Shown here: in pieces, positions 16,283-23,032 of the stretch
Numbering within the stretch: the stretch's first letter is position 1
Layout: every line of letters begins with the position of its first letter
IMG/VR virus record: IMGVR_UViG_3300046522_000214
Span: 1-23,245 of that record
Source of the DNA: a virus
DNA length: 23,245 bases
Strand: one strand, 5' to 3'
Translations under genes and position numbers: made by a program
The notes under the pieces: generated by a model
Told to the model about the DNA's origin: nothing
Database searches by the model: none
The model's input: the letters and a program-made list of their open reading frames with translations, nothing else

Positions 16283-16535
16283 GCTCGTCTATAACTGGCG
16301 CGAGGTGCTGAAGCGTGCCTGGTCCATTCGGTTCATGGTGCTCGCGCTCGTCTTCATCGTCCTTGAGCCGATCTACAATTTCGTCGCTGCGACCTGGGTA
16401 TCTCACAACATCTATATCCAACTCGGCATGTCGGTGGTGACCGGCCTCCTCACTGCAGCCGCCATCGTGGCGCGCATCGTCTTTCAACAGAAAATCTCAG
16501 GGGATTTGAATGGCAAACCGCCTACAGAAGGGTAG
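16281..16535 (+). CDS. Holin-like membrane protein
   Basis: This is an 84-residue protein with GGAG six bases before the ATG. It has two hydrophobic segments: FMVLALVFIVLEPIYNFVAA (about 18-37) and LGMSVVTGLLTAAAIVARIV (about 48-67), a basic N terminus with WREVLKRAW, and a polar C-terminal tail. Size, two-helix topology and position directly before, and overlapping, the endolysin gene by 26 bases all fit a holin or pinholin. The WKEVLKRAWS-like start is familiar from holin-like proteins of rhizobial phages. Together with the SAR-type endolysin this would set lysis timing by collapsing membrane potential. The functional call is inference. Confidence 0.7.
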   Translation: MLVYNWREVLKRAWSIRFMVLALVFIVLEPIYNFVAATWVSHNIYIQLGMSVVTGLLTAAAIVARIVFQQKISGDLNGKPPTEG

Positions 16536-16974
16536 TGCCGCGGCTGCAATGGCCGTGGCGCTAGTCGGAAGCTTCGAAGGGCTGCGCCAGAACGCCTATC
16601 CCGATCCGGCCACACAGGGTCAGCCGTGGACCATCTGCTACGGGTCTACGAACGGCGTGAAGCCTGGCGACCATAAGACCGTCGAACAATGCAAGGCGAT
16701 GCTGTCTCTGGAGCTCCAAACCTATGCCAAGGGCATCGAGGGGTGCACCCGCGTCCCGCTGCCTGATGCTCGGTTCGTCGCCCTCACGTCATTCGCCTAC
16801 AATGTGGGTGTCAAGGCTGCATGCGGCTCCACTGCCGTCAAGCTCATCAATCAAGGCAAGACCGCTGAAGGCTGCGAGGCTCTCCTGAAGTGGAACCGCG
16901 CCGCCGGTATCGTTTTCCCAGGTCTCACCCGTCGCCGGCAGAAGGAACGCCAGTTCTGCTTGGATGGCATCTGA
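16510..16974 (+). CDS. GH24 endolysin (T4/P21-type lysozyme), probably SAR-type
   Basis: This 154-residue muramidase cleaves the MurNAc-GlcNAc bond of peptidoglycan. The catalytic Glu-Asp-Thr arrangement is visible as E23 (SFEGLRQNAYPD), D32 and T41 (WTICYGST). The helical lobe follows, with FVALTSFAYNVG and the closing GLTRRRQKE segment characteristic of GH24. Residues 8-21 are a short, weakly hydrophobic Gly/Ala/Val stretch immediately before the catalytic Glu, as in signal-anchor-release endolysins such as that of phage P21. That would allow Sec export in an inactive, membrane-tethered form. The stretch is short for a membrane anchor, so the SAR call is less sure than the enzyme call. AGGGG lies upstream, and the stop overlaps the i-spanin start by ATGA. 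Confidence 0.9.
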   Translation: MANRLQKGSAAAAMAVALVGSFEGLRQNAYPDPATQGQPWTICYGSTNGVKPGDHKTVEQCKAMLSLELQTYAKGIEGCTRVPLPDARFVALTSFAYNVGVKAACGSTAVKLINQGKTAEGCEALLKWNRAAGIVFPGLTRRRQKERQFCLDGI

Positions 16975-17336
16975 TGTTCGGTATCCTCGATTACCTCAAG
17001 CTCGGGGCAGGCGTGGCCGCTGGGCTCATGATCTATCACCTCTACGCGGTATCGATCGGTTATCCCTCCGCAGCTCGAGAGGCACGCGCCGGCTATGTCC
17101 TCATTGCCGAAAAGACCGCAGCCGAAGCCAAGGCCGCCGAGATGGAGCGCCAGCGCAATGCAGCCGCCAAGGCGACCGAAGAGCACCGCAGGCGCCTCGA
17201 AGCCGCACAGGCATCGGAGCAGGCAGCGAAAGACACCCTCGAGAGTGAGATCCGATCGAATGAACTCATCCTATCGCAGAAGAACCGCGCTTGCATTGCT
17301 GACAGCGACGATCGGACTTTCATCCTGCACCACTGA
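16974..17336 (+). CDS. Inner-membrane spanin (Rz-like)
   Basis: This is a 120-residue protein. The start is the ATG at 16974, which overlaps the endolysin stop; the longer reading from 16890 lies within the endolysin gene. One N-terminal membrane segment (LKLGAGVAAGLMIYHLYAV, about 8-26) is followed by a long periplasmic coiled coil rich in Ala, Glu, Lys and Arg (residues 40-105), the standard i-spanin design. With the o-spanin it would join inner and outer membranes in the last step of lysis. The C-terminal 25 codons overlap the out-of-frame o-spanin gene, as in lambda Rz/Rz1. Confidence 0.85.
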   Translation: MFGILDYLKLGAGVAAGLMIYHLYAVSIGYPSAAREARAGYVLIAEKTAAEAKAAEMERQRNAAAKATEEHRRRLEAAQASEQAAKDTLESEIRSNELILSQKNRACIADSDDRTFILHH

Positions 17337-17568
17337 ACGGCTGAACAAGGCCGCGACGACGCAGGGCACGATCAAGGCTTCCGTCGTTCTCCCGGACTAT
17401 CCGCAGGACTGTCGGGCTCTTACGCCGCACGCAGCCATCGACGTTGGCGCAGAGCTTCGTTCAGTGCTCGTCCGCGAGCGTGGGCAGCTCGACAAGGCGA
17501 ACGCGCGAGTGGGCCGCTGTGGTCAGTTCTATGACGATGTGAAATCAAAATACGGGAAAACGCCATGA
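17260..17568 (+). CDS. Outer-membrane spanin lipoprotein (Rz1-like)
   Basis: This is a 102-residue protein. I choose the ATG at 17260 because it gives a textbook lipoprotein signal: basic RRR at 6-8, a hydrophobic ALALLTATIG core and the lipobox LSSC with C23. The longer frame from 17095 lies inside the i-spanin gene and would bury that signal. After the lipidated Cys the mature protein is small and polar, with KASVVLPDYPQDC and a C-terminal helix containing LRSVLVRERGQLDKANARV, plus a CGQFYDD end often seen in alphaproteobacterial o-spanins. The gene starts inside the i-spanin frame (77-base overlap) and its stop overlaps the next start (ATGA). Confidence 0.85.
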   Translation: MNSSYRRRTALALLTATIGLSSCTTERLNKAATTQGTIKASVVLPDYPQDCRALTPHAAIDVGAELRSVLVRERGQLDKANARVGRCGQFYDDVKSKYGKTP

Positions 17569-20096
17569 GCATGATGTTGGGGCTTTCCCTCGGGATCACG
17601 AACCAGTTGAGCATCGGCGGTGGAGGCGGTGGCCTGCCATCTTTGGCCGCGTATTCATACGAGACAGAGACGAACACGCTGGCGGCCGCTTTCTCAGTGG
17701 CTCCTACAACGAACCGCAAGCGGACGATCAATCGCGCGATCAAGCGCCTGAAGGCTGCCGGCATCTGGACCAAGGCCAAGATGATCATGGCCCTCGGCGC
17801 AGACGAGAATGCGTCTCTCCGCTGGTGGAACGACCCGACAAGAACCGGGGTGAAGATCAGCACGCCAGGCTTCAATGCGTCCTTCGGCTGGACGGCGACG
17901 GCGAACGGGCAGGCGATCAACACTAACCTGAATGCCAACGAACTCACGCAGAACGATCTTGGCGCATACGTCTATTGCACCTCGGAGCCAACCGGCAGCA
18001 GCAATAGCGACATGGGTGCTATCGACGCCTCGTCTCAGGGCATCAACATCTGCGCACGACGCGCGACCAATGACAATTACACTCTCCGGCTCGCAGGAAC
18101 TGCGGTCACGACGATTTCGGCTGATAACGATACGTTCGGCGGCGGATTGACTGGTGGCAGCCGTTCAGACAGCGCCAACATCACCGGATCGCATAACGGC
18201 GTGGCCAAGAATACGGTCGCCAATGCATCGGTCGCTCTTCCGAACCTCAACATCTATCTCCTCGCCCATAATGCCAATGGTTCGGTTTCCGGCTTTTCCC
18301 CACGTCGCCAGGCTTTTGCCTATATCGGCCGAGCCCTGACCAATGCTCAGGAAATAGAACTGACGGCCATTGTCGGCGAATACCTCGAGGCAGTGGGTTA
18401 TGGCGATGCCTACATCGAGGAAGTCGGCGTCGGCACGGCAAATATCACAGCCGATTTCATCGCCTACGGCTTTACCGCTCAGTCGGTCATGGCCTGCCTA
18501 CAGGCGGCCCGCAACGGCCTGACGGTCGCCCTTGTCGGTGGTTGGCGTGATCGCTTCAACTTCGGCGGCATGTCGTCTGGTGGCCTAGGCTTCGGCGACG
18601 TCGAGAACACTGCCGCATTCGGCGGCCTTGTCCGCTGGCTCACCAAGCGCATCCAGACGATCGGCAACGTTGCGACGGAGCAATATTATTTCGAGCCTCG
18701 CTGGTGCCAATGGGCTCTCCGCGAGCTTCTGACATCCACAAAGAATGGCGGTTACTCGATCCCGATCTACCAGACGAACGGCGTTCTCGCGGTCCAGAAG
18801 ACCGGCGCCAAGGTCACATCGTTCACCACCGTCGATGGAAGAACATTCACCATCAAGGGATGGATGGATGGCTCTTACGAAATGGACTTCGCGAAGGCTG
18901 CGGGCTGTTCCTACATCTATGGCCGCGAGGCAGCGACGGGATCGAGCGCGGAAGCCAACAACGGGGTTCGCTCTTCCTTCAACGAATATGCTGGCGTCGA
19001 TCCGTGGATTACTCCCGGCGTCACTGCGAGCGGCACAATTAATATGATCACCGCGGTCAGCTCAACCTTCACGCCAGGACTTAATACGCTGCCGGCGGCC
19101 GGAACTGCCGACCCGCATAACCAGGCATACAACTTCCGCTTCACCATGACGAACTCCCCGCGATGGAGGCGTCCGCTACCGAACACGCCGCCTGCCGGAT
19201 ATAACGTTGCGGATTACGAAATCCTCCTGCGCTTCATGGCCGCGAATCCGACGCTGGTCGGCTTTATGGATTACTTCAAGGCTGACGCCTTCGCCACGGT
19301 AGGCGGGGAGCAGAAATTCGACGTGAACAACAGGGCCGGCCCAGCCGCCCCATCGACGGACTATATCGGCAAGAATTGGGATTACGCACTGGCTTCTGTC
19401 TCTGTCCGTGAAGCCCTATGGAAAGCCCATTATAACTGGATCATGGGGATGCTGTATCTTCTGCAGTACGGCACCGATCCGCGCATCTCGGCGACACTCA
19501 AGACGAGCTGCCTGAACTGGGGGCTCTGTGCCGACCACTATTTCAGCCCGCATGAAAACGATACAGTTGGAATGACGCCGCAGCTTTACGTCCGCGAGGC
19601 TCTTCGTCTCGATGGCGTAGCGAAGATGCTTGGCGATGAACTGAAACGCGGCGATGGCGGCGTTCCGACCATCTCGACGAATACCGTTTCCTGCATCTCG
19701 TATTTCATGGACAGCCATGGCGTTAACTATGTCGCCTACGAGAAGACGGCAGGAACATGGATCGTCGCAGGCGAGGGTGGCCTATCTGATGACATCGGTG
19801 GTTCTGATGGCATGTTCCCGCTGCCGTTGGAGATCTGCACTCCCAAGGTCGCAGACTGCACCAATGGCTTCGTCTCTTTCGGGTTCTCGGCAAGCCACGT
19901 CGCTTTCGGTGCGATCCGCATGGAGTTCACGGCGATGCAGGCAGGCCAGAGCCTCGGGCAGGTAGCCGCGGAAGCGATCAACAACAACCGGACCTTCCAG
20001 GATGCGGCGAACTACACACCGGCCCGCACGGCGCTTCTCGCCAATGCCTTTGCGCTGACGAATGAACTGGTTCCGGTGCTGCCGCAGACGACCTAA
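17565..20096 (+). CDS. Lectin-like domain fused to FAD-dependent oxidoreductase-like domain; probable virion protein
   Basis: This 843-residue protein starts at an ATGA overlap with the o-spanin. Residues about 40-285 match a concanavalin/LamG-type module frequent in rhizobial phage fibre proteins (INRAIKRLKAAGIWTK, then GAYVYCTSEPTGSSNSDMG and IYLLAHNANGSVSGF). From about 290 to the end the sequence follows the FAD_oxidored family (PF12831) in order: ADFIAYGFTAQSVMACLQAA, NFGGMSSGGLGFGDVEN, YYFEPRWCQWAL, TVDGRTFTIKGWMDGSYEMD, AYNFRFTMTNSP, STDYIGKNWDY, LCADHYFSPHENDTVGM, PQLYVREALRLDG, and near the end SASHVAFGAIRMEF. The first FAD motif is degenerate: the usual GGxPAG appears as YGFTAQ (301-306), so redox activity is doubtful. 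There is no signal peptide. A receptor-binding or enzymatic virion protein is inference from the lectin module and late position. Confidence 0.8.
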   Translation: MSMMLGLSLGITNQLSIGGGGGGLPSLAAYSYETETNTLAAAFSVAPTTNRKRTINRAIKRLKAAGIWTKAKMIMALGADENASLRWWNDPTRTGVKISTPGFNASFGWTATANGQAINTNLNANELTQNDLGAYVYCTSEPTGSSNSDMGAIDASSQGINICARRATNDNYTLRLAGTAVTTISADNDTFGGGLTGGSRSDSANITGSHNGVAKNTVANASVALPNLNIYLLAHNANGSVSGFSPRRQAFAYIGRALTNAQEIELTAIVGEYLEAVGYGDAYIEEVGVGTANITADFIAYGFTAQSVMACLQAARNGLTVALVGGWRDRFNFGGMSSGGLGFGDVENTAAFGGLVRWLTKRIQTIGNVATEQYYFEPRWCQWALRELLTSTKNGGYSIPIYQTNGVLAVQKTGAKVTSFTTVDGRTFTIKGWMDGSYEMDFAKAAGCSYIYGREAATGSSAEANNGVRSSFNEYAGVDPWITPGVTASGTINMITAVSSTFTPGLNTLPAAGTADPHNQAYNFRFTMTNSPRWRRPLPNTPPAGYNVADYEILLRFMAANPTLVGFMDYFKADAFATVGGEQKFDVNNRAGPAAPSTDYIGKNWDYALASVSVREALWKAHYNWIMGMLYLLQYGTDPRISATLKTSCLNWGLCADHYFSPHENDTVGMTPQLYVREALRLDGVAKMLGDELKRGDGGVPTISTNTVSCISYFMDSHGVNYVAYEKTAGTWIVAGEGGLSDDIGGSDGMFPLPLEICTPKVADCTNGFVSFGFSASHVAFGAIRMEFTAMQAGQSLGQVAAEAINNNRTFQDAANYTPARTALLANAFALTNELVPVLPQTT

Positions 20097-20107
20097 AGCA
20101 AGCGGCC

Positions 20108-20133
20108 CGACGTTCTGTTGAAGCAGAGCGTCG
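20108..20133. other. Stem-loop after the oxidoreductase-like gene
   Basis: CGACGTTCTG (20108-20117) pairs with CAGAGCGTCG (20124-20133), ten pairs with one G-U, around a TTGAAG loop. It begins 11 bases after the stop codon. No T run follows, so it is either a non-canonical terminator or an mRNA 3'-end stabiliser; this is inference. Confidence 0.45.
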
Positions 20134-20216
20134 AGCCTGACCACCTCGATCACGATCATCGAGAATGGCTGATCTATTCTGCCACGCTCACCTTCTGAAA
20201 TCCTTAATGGCATGGC

Positions 20217-20636
20217 ATGGGCGGCTTAATGACAAGCAACGACGATATCCTCCTGATGCTCGGACGCGTCGAGGAAGGCGTAAAGCGAATCCGGGAAGAC
20301 TTTCAGGAGGAGAAGCAGAGTGCCCACGAAAGCCGGTCGGTAATCCATCGACGGCTCGATGAGCAGAGACAGCAGATCCACCTACTGGATAAGGTGGTGG
20401 AGATCAGCAGCGGCGTAGACGCCACTCTACGGGAAGAAATCAAAAGCCTCAAGGAGACCGTCGAGAAGAACCATGACGCGGTCGCCCCCACTCTCGAGGA
20501 GTGGAAAAAGATGAAGACGCTGGGCTACGGCATCTCAGGGCTGATCGCCTTCGCCGGGTTGACGATCGGCGCCGTGGTCACGTGGGCCAGCGATGGGGCT
20601 GTCTCGGCACTCAGGCATTGGCTCAAGATAAATTAG
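20217..20636 (+). CDS. DUF1515-like coiled-coil membrane protein
   Basis: This protein has up to 139 residues; a second ATG at 20229 (MTSNDDILLMLG) gives 135 and is about as plausible, as neither has a strong ribosome binding site. Residues 15-95 are a charged coiled coil with ESRSVIHRRLDEQRQQI, the pattern I recall for DUF1515, a family described from rhizobia. Near the C terminus is one hydrophobic segment (GYGISGLIAFAGLTIGAVVTW, about 104-124), followed by a short basic tail. Coiled coil plus one C-terminal membrane helix also resembles XhlA-type accessory lysis proteins. Its function is unknown; its location after the lysis and fibre genes allows an accessory lysis role as inference. Confidence 0.65.
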   Translation: MGGLMTSNDDILLMLGRVEEGVKRIREDFQEEKQSAHESRSVIHRRLDEQRQQIHLLDKVVEISSGVDATLREEIKSLKETVEKNHDAVAPTLEEWKKMKTLGYGISGLIAFAGLTIGAVVTWASDGAVSALRHWLKIN

Positions 20637-20788
20637 GGCTTTGGATGCGGTTAAACATCCCCCACCTTTAGAACTGATATTTCCTTACCATTCCAGACAA
20701 ATGCCGGCGTGCTTTCGGAGACGATGATTTTCATCCCGCAGAACTCGGCAGACCACGGCGGTACGCTCGATCATGCTCTCCATCTCCA

Positions 20789-21223
20789 TTACCTTCCATT
20801 GTCCTTGATGGCGCCCTTGATCGACGAGATGCATTCACGAAGAGCATTGATCTGGCCAATGTCGGTATAGAGCGGAAGTCGGGCTTCTATGATCGCTACC
20901 GCAGTGTCCAATCCATAGGGTGTGGCGTCATAAACCGCGAAGCCGAGCGGGTCGTCTTTTTCGGTGATCCACATTGCGCCCAAGGGCACGTTCTGGACCG
21001 GCGCGTTCTCTCCATGACGCAACCACGCAATAGGCTCTAAACCGGATGACGGTTTCGCCCGGTGGTTCCAGGCCGCTATAGCCTCATGTCGCGCCGCCAC
21101 GTCGCCGCCCGGGCACGCGTGGCAGTTCGAACACATGACCCAATGACGAGGGTTGAATTCGTTGTCACCGCATGCGATGGCCTTTCCACCGCAGAACGGG
21201 CAAGGCTTCAGGTCGTCGGTCAT
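20789..21223 (-). CDS. Lar-like restriction alleviation protein with C-terminal extension
   Basis: This is a 144-residue protein. I choose the ATG at 21223, with GGAGAG four bases upstream; the ATG at 21235 contains that ribosome binding site. The N-terminal 55 residues match Lar-type proteins: LKPCPFCGG (C8, C11), MCSNC (C31, C34) forming a four-Cys zinc ribbon, then EAIAAWNHRA. Lar of the Rac prophage moderates type I restriction; many phage proteins with this motif have no tested function. Residues 60-144 are an extra domain I do not recognise (PIAWLRHGE, DDPLGFAVYD, and a helix ending IKGAIKDNGR). It is convergent with the DUF1515-like gene and lies beside attP, a usual place for counter-defence genes. 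Confidence 0.7.
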   Translation of the reverse strand: MTDDLKPCPFCGGKAIACGDNEFNPRHWVMCSNCHACPGGDVAARHEAIAAWNHRAKPSSGLEPIAWLRHGENAPVQNVPLGAMWITEKDDPLGFAVYDATPYGLDTAVAIIEARLPLYTDIGQINALRECISSIKGAIKDNGR

Positions 21224-21357
21224 TTCTCTCTCCATTATTCAGTACCACAGGCCGTCTCACTCTCGAATGTCATCATAGCTTTTGACGCGCGGCCGACGCC
21301 AAGCCCAAGTTCAATGAACCTAGAGGGAAATACGCAAAACGCCACCCGAAGGCAGCG

Positions 21358-21370
21358 TAAGCATTTGATA
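21358..21370 (-). promoter_or_regulatory. IHF consensus site beside attP
   Basis: On the minus strand TATCAAATGCTTA fits the IHF consensus WATCAANNNNTTR at every defined position. It lies 15 bases from the tRNA-derived core, where tyrosine-integrase attP sites commonly carry IHF sites that bend the DNA. One such match could occur by chance in a window this size, so the support comes from its position. Confidence 0.5.
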
Positions 21371-21385
21371 TTGCTTTGAAAAGGA

Positions 21386-21432
21386 TGGTGGGCGTGACAG
21401 GGATTGAACCTGTGACCCCTACGATGTCAACG
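21386..21432 (-). other. attP core: 3' half of tRNA-Val(GAC)
   Basis: Read on the minus strand this is the 3' half of a tRNA. It has an anticodon loop TTGACAT (anticodon GAC, valine), anticodon-stem 3' strand CGTAG, variable loop GGGTC, a perfect T arm (ACAGG, TTCAATC, CCTGT; 21397-21413), acceptor 3' strand CACGCCC, discriminator A, and an encoded CCA at 21386-21388. The geometry is standard throughout. No D arm or matching GGGCGTG acceptor strand precedes it; only the innermost bases of the anticodon stem remain. It lies 66 bases from the end of the integrase gene. Phage genes occupy both sides, so this is best read as attP rather than attL or attR. Confidence 0.8.
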
Positions 21433-21444
21433 AATGTCCCGCCA

Positions 21445-21460
21445 CCGGAAACCCGGAAAC
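21445..21460. repeat. Tandem 8-bp repeat next to the attP core
   Basis: CCGGAAAC occurs twice in a row (21445-21452 and 21453-21460), 12 bases beyond the tRNA-derived core on the integrase side. Short direct repeats here are typical of integrase arm-type or excisionase binding sites; that role is inference. Confidence 0.4.
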
Positions 21461-21498
21461 TCCTTGCAGTGCGCCCTATGTAATTAGCAACTACGGCA

Positions 21499-22557
21499 TC
21501 ACTTTCCATGTTTGTTCTCTTTTGCAGGTTCAACGGTGACAGTGGGAACTACGTATAGCCCGATCTCAAGAGCGTCCGCGGATTGCCGCAGATAGTCGGG
21601 GCTGTATCGAGCATACACCTTGCGGGTGATGTTGGGGTTGCTGTGCCCCAGATATTGAGCGATTTCTTCCATAGGCCGGCCGGCTTCTGCAAGCCAGACT
21701 GCAGCTGTGTGCCTAAATACGTGAGCCGATACGTCTGCAACTCCTGCTTCACGAGCAGCGGTTGCGATGCCCCTCTTCAGGCTCTTCACGTTATCCCCAG
21801 CCCATTCTATCACATACTCCGACATCGACCCTTTCTTGGCTTCGCGAAGAGCGACCAGGAGGCTTGAGTTGATCGGTATGATCGCGCGGCCTTTGCGCTT
21901 AACCGGGTCTTCCGGGTCTCTGAGATGTATCAGCTTCCTCGACAGATCGACGCGATCCCATTTCAGCTCGAGGATAGCGGTCACGCGCGCCGCAGTGGCG
22001 ATCATCAGATGGATTGCCAGCTTCAGGTGCGGAGTCTTTGCGTGGGCAAGGATTCTCGCAACTTCGTCGCGGGTAAGATAGCGATCTTTCGCTTCCGGCT
22101 TTGTCGGCCGCTCAATGTCCGGCGCAAAGGCAATGAGCTTGTTCGAAGCTGCCCACTTCAGGACGGTGCGCAAATGCCCTAGTTCGGTATGGATGGTTCC
22201 ATCCGATATATTCCGTCCCTGCCACACCTCCTTGCGGCGCTGCTCGGTGTGCGCGCGGCAATCCTCCTTCGTGATACTCTCTCCGTGCCTCTTGCCAAAC
22301 CTCGGCTCAAGCGCCTTCCATGTGTGCGTCATGGTCTCCAGGACGGCTTTCCCGTAGCTGTCGGCTACGTAGGCCGCCCAAAGATCGGCGACCGTTCTGC
22401 CAGCCGGTCTGGTTACTTCTGCATAAAGGGCTGGCGCAAGGAGGTAAGCTTCGCTCGGGTCGTCGGTGGCAAGTGTGTAACGGTGGCGCTTTCCGTCGCG
22501 CTCAAAGGTGAGAGCGAGCTTTCCTCTAAGTCGGGTGATCCGCCATTCTGCCGGCAT
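21499..22557 (-). CDS. int: Tyrosine site-specific integrase
   Basis: This is a 352-residue protein. I choose the ATG at 22557, with GGAG eight bases upstream, over a reading from 22665 that adds 36 residues from inside the excisionase gene. Residues 1-50 look like an N-terminal arm-binding domain (WRITRLRGKLALTFERDG), residues 52-150 the core-binding domain, and residues 158-330 the catalytic domain. Active-site residues visible: R191 in ATAARVTAILELKW, a Lys around 220-222, H279 and R282 in HVFRHTAAVWL, H305 in YLGHSNPNI, and the nucleophile Y315 in KVYARY. It would integrate the phage at the host tRNA-Val gene using the adjacent attP. It is encoded in one leftward unit with the excisionase. 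Confidence 0.92.
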   Translation of the reverse strand: MPAEWRITRLRGKLALTFERDGKRHRYTLATDDPSEAYLLAPALYAEVTRPAGRTVADLWAAYVADSYGKAVLETMTHTWKALEPRFGKRHGESITKEDCRAHTEQRRKEVWQGRNISDGTIHTELGHLRTVLKWAASNKLIAFAPDIERPTKPEAKDRYLTRDEVARILAHAKTPHLKLAIHLMIATAARVTAILELKWDRVDLSRKLIHLRDPEDPVKRKGRAIIPINSSLLVALREAKKGSMSEYVIEWAGDNVKSLKRGIATAAREAGVADVSAHVFRHTAAVWLAEAGRPMEEIAQYLGHSNPNITRKVYARYSPDYLRQSADALEIGLYVVPTVTVEPAKENKHGK

Positions 22558-22709
22558 TGAAAATTCTCCACGTCTTCGCCCCTGATGCGCATCAACTTCC
22601 CACCGAGGCGGAAATAAGGCAATTGTCCCGAGTACATCAAATTGCGAATATGTCGTTCCGAGCATTGCCAGTGCTTGGCAAGGGTGGCTGGAGTGTAAAG
22701 GGTGATCAT
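22413..22709 (-). CDS. xis: Excisionase / recombination directionality factor (MerR-type helix-turn-helix)
   Basis: This is a 98-residue protein. Its start, the ATG at 22709, is set by GGGGGAGAGG just upstream. Residues 2-50 form a winged helix-turn-helix of the excisionase/AlpA type: LYTPATLAKHWQCSERHIRN, then GQLPYFRLGGKLMRI and EDVENF. Such proteins bind attP arms and tip integrase towards excision; some also act as repressors. The C-terminal half (about 51-98) is Ser/Thr/Pro-rich and low in complexity. It is encoded out of frame over the first 145 bases of the integrase gene, an unusually long overlap that would couple their expression. The start shares one base with the upstream stop (TGATG). 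Confidence 0.8.
   Translation of the reverse strand: MITLYTPATLAKHWQCSERHIRNLMYSGQLPYFRLGGKLMRIRGEDVENFQCRQNGGSPDLEESSLSPLSATESATVTHLPPTTRAKLTSLRQPFMQK
22566..22569 (-). promoter_or_regulatory. Ribosome binding site deciding the integrase start
   Basis: GGAG on the minus strand lies eight bases before the ATG at 22557, inside the excisionase coding region. It favours the 352-residue integrase over a longer version. Confidence 0.6.
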
Positions 22710-23032
22710 CACCTCTCCCCCTTATTGGCGTCGAGTTCGCAGCCCTGCATCAAATGATGCCGAGACTTTCGCTCCCATTCTGCCAGGTCGGTTTGGTATT
22801 GCTCTTCAAGCCACAGCGCGACAGTGCCGCTACGGGTGGCGATCGGCCTATCTGGCCTGTCAATGTTGTGCTGCTCAACATATTCGTCGAAGCGGCCGCC
22901 ATTCACCCAAGCCTCTGGGTCTTTCGAAACAGCAAGCGTGGCCGCGCGCCGGTCCATCGCGTCCATATTGCGTGCACGGACACATAGGTCCAATCCTTCT
23001 GAAAGCAGAGTTCGGCAAGTGTCGCAGGTCAT
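22709..23032 (-). CDS. Small phage protein of unknown function
   Basis: This 107-residue protein has AGGAGG eight bases before the ATG. The N terminus has a CDTC pair (C3, C6) followed by a helix with LLSEGLDLCVRARNMDAMDRR cut by a charged loop. The centre holds GGRFDEYVEQHN, and the C-terminal part has WLEEQYQTDLAEWERKSRHHL. There is no signal peptide or membrane segment. I do not recognise the family. It lies between the leftward gene at 23029 and the excisionase, overlapping both by a few bases, so it belongs to the same early/recombination transcript. Confidence 0.6.
   Translation of the reverse strand: MTCDTCRTLLSEGLDLCVRARNMDAMDRRAATLAVSKDPEAWVNGGRFDEYVEQHNIDRPDRPIATRSGTVALWLEEQYQTDLAEWERKSRHHLMQGCELDANKGER

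Noticed and set aside
20108-20133. Classical intrinsic terminator after the oxidoreductase-like gene
   Set aside because: The stem is good but no T run follows on either strand, so I list it only as a stem-loop.
20651-20734. Possible 27-residue minus-strand peptide (MKIIVSESTPAFVW...) between the convergent DUF1515-like and Lar-like genes
   Set aside because: It has no ribosome binding site and no recognised family; the preceding in-frame codons (WSAEFCG) hint at a decayed longer gene, but this cannot be shown here.
21386-21432. A complete functional tRNA-Val gene
   Set aside because: Only the 3' half is present; no D arm, 5' acceptor strand or full anticodon stem precedes it.
21273-21533. 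Minus-strand open frame running through the tRNA half
   Set aside because: Its GVTGSIPVTPT segment is the usual false translation of a tRNA T arm and acceptor. The frame starts inside the integrase end and crosses attP.
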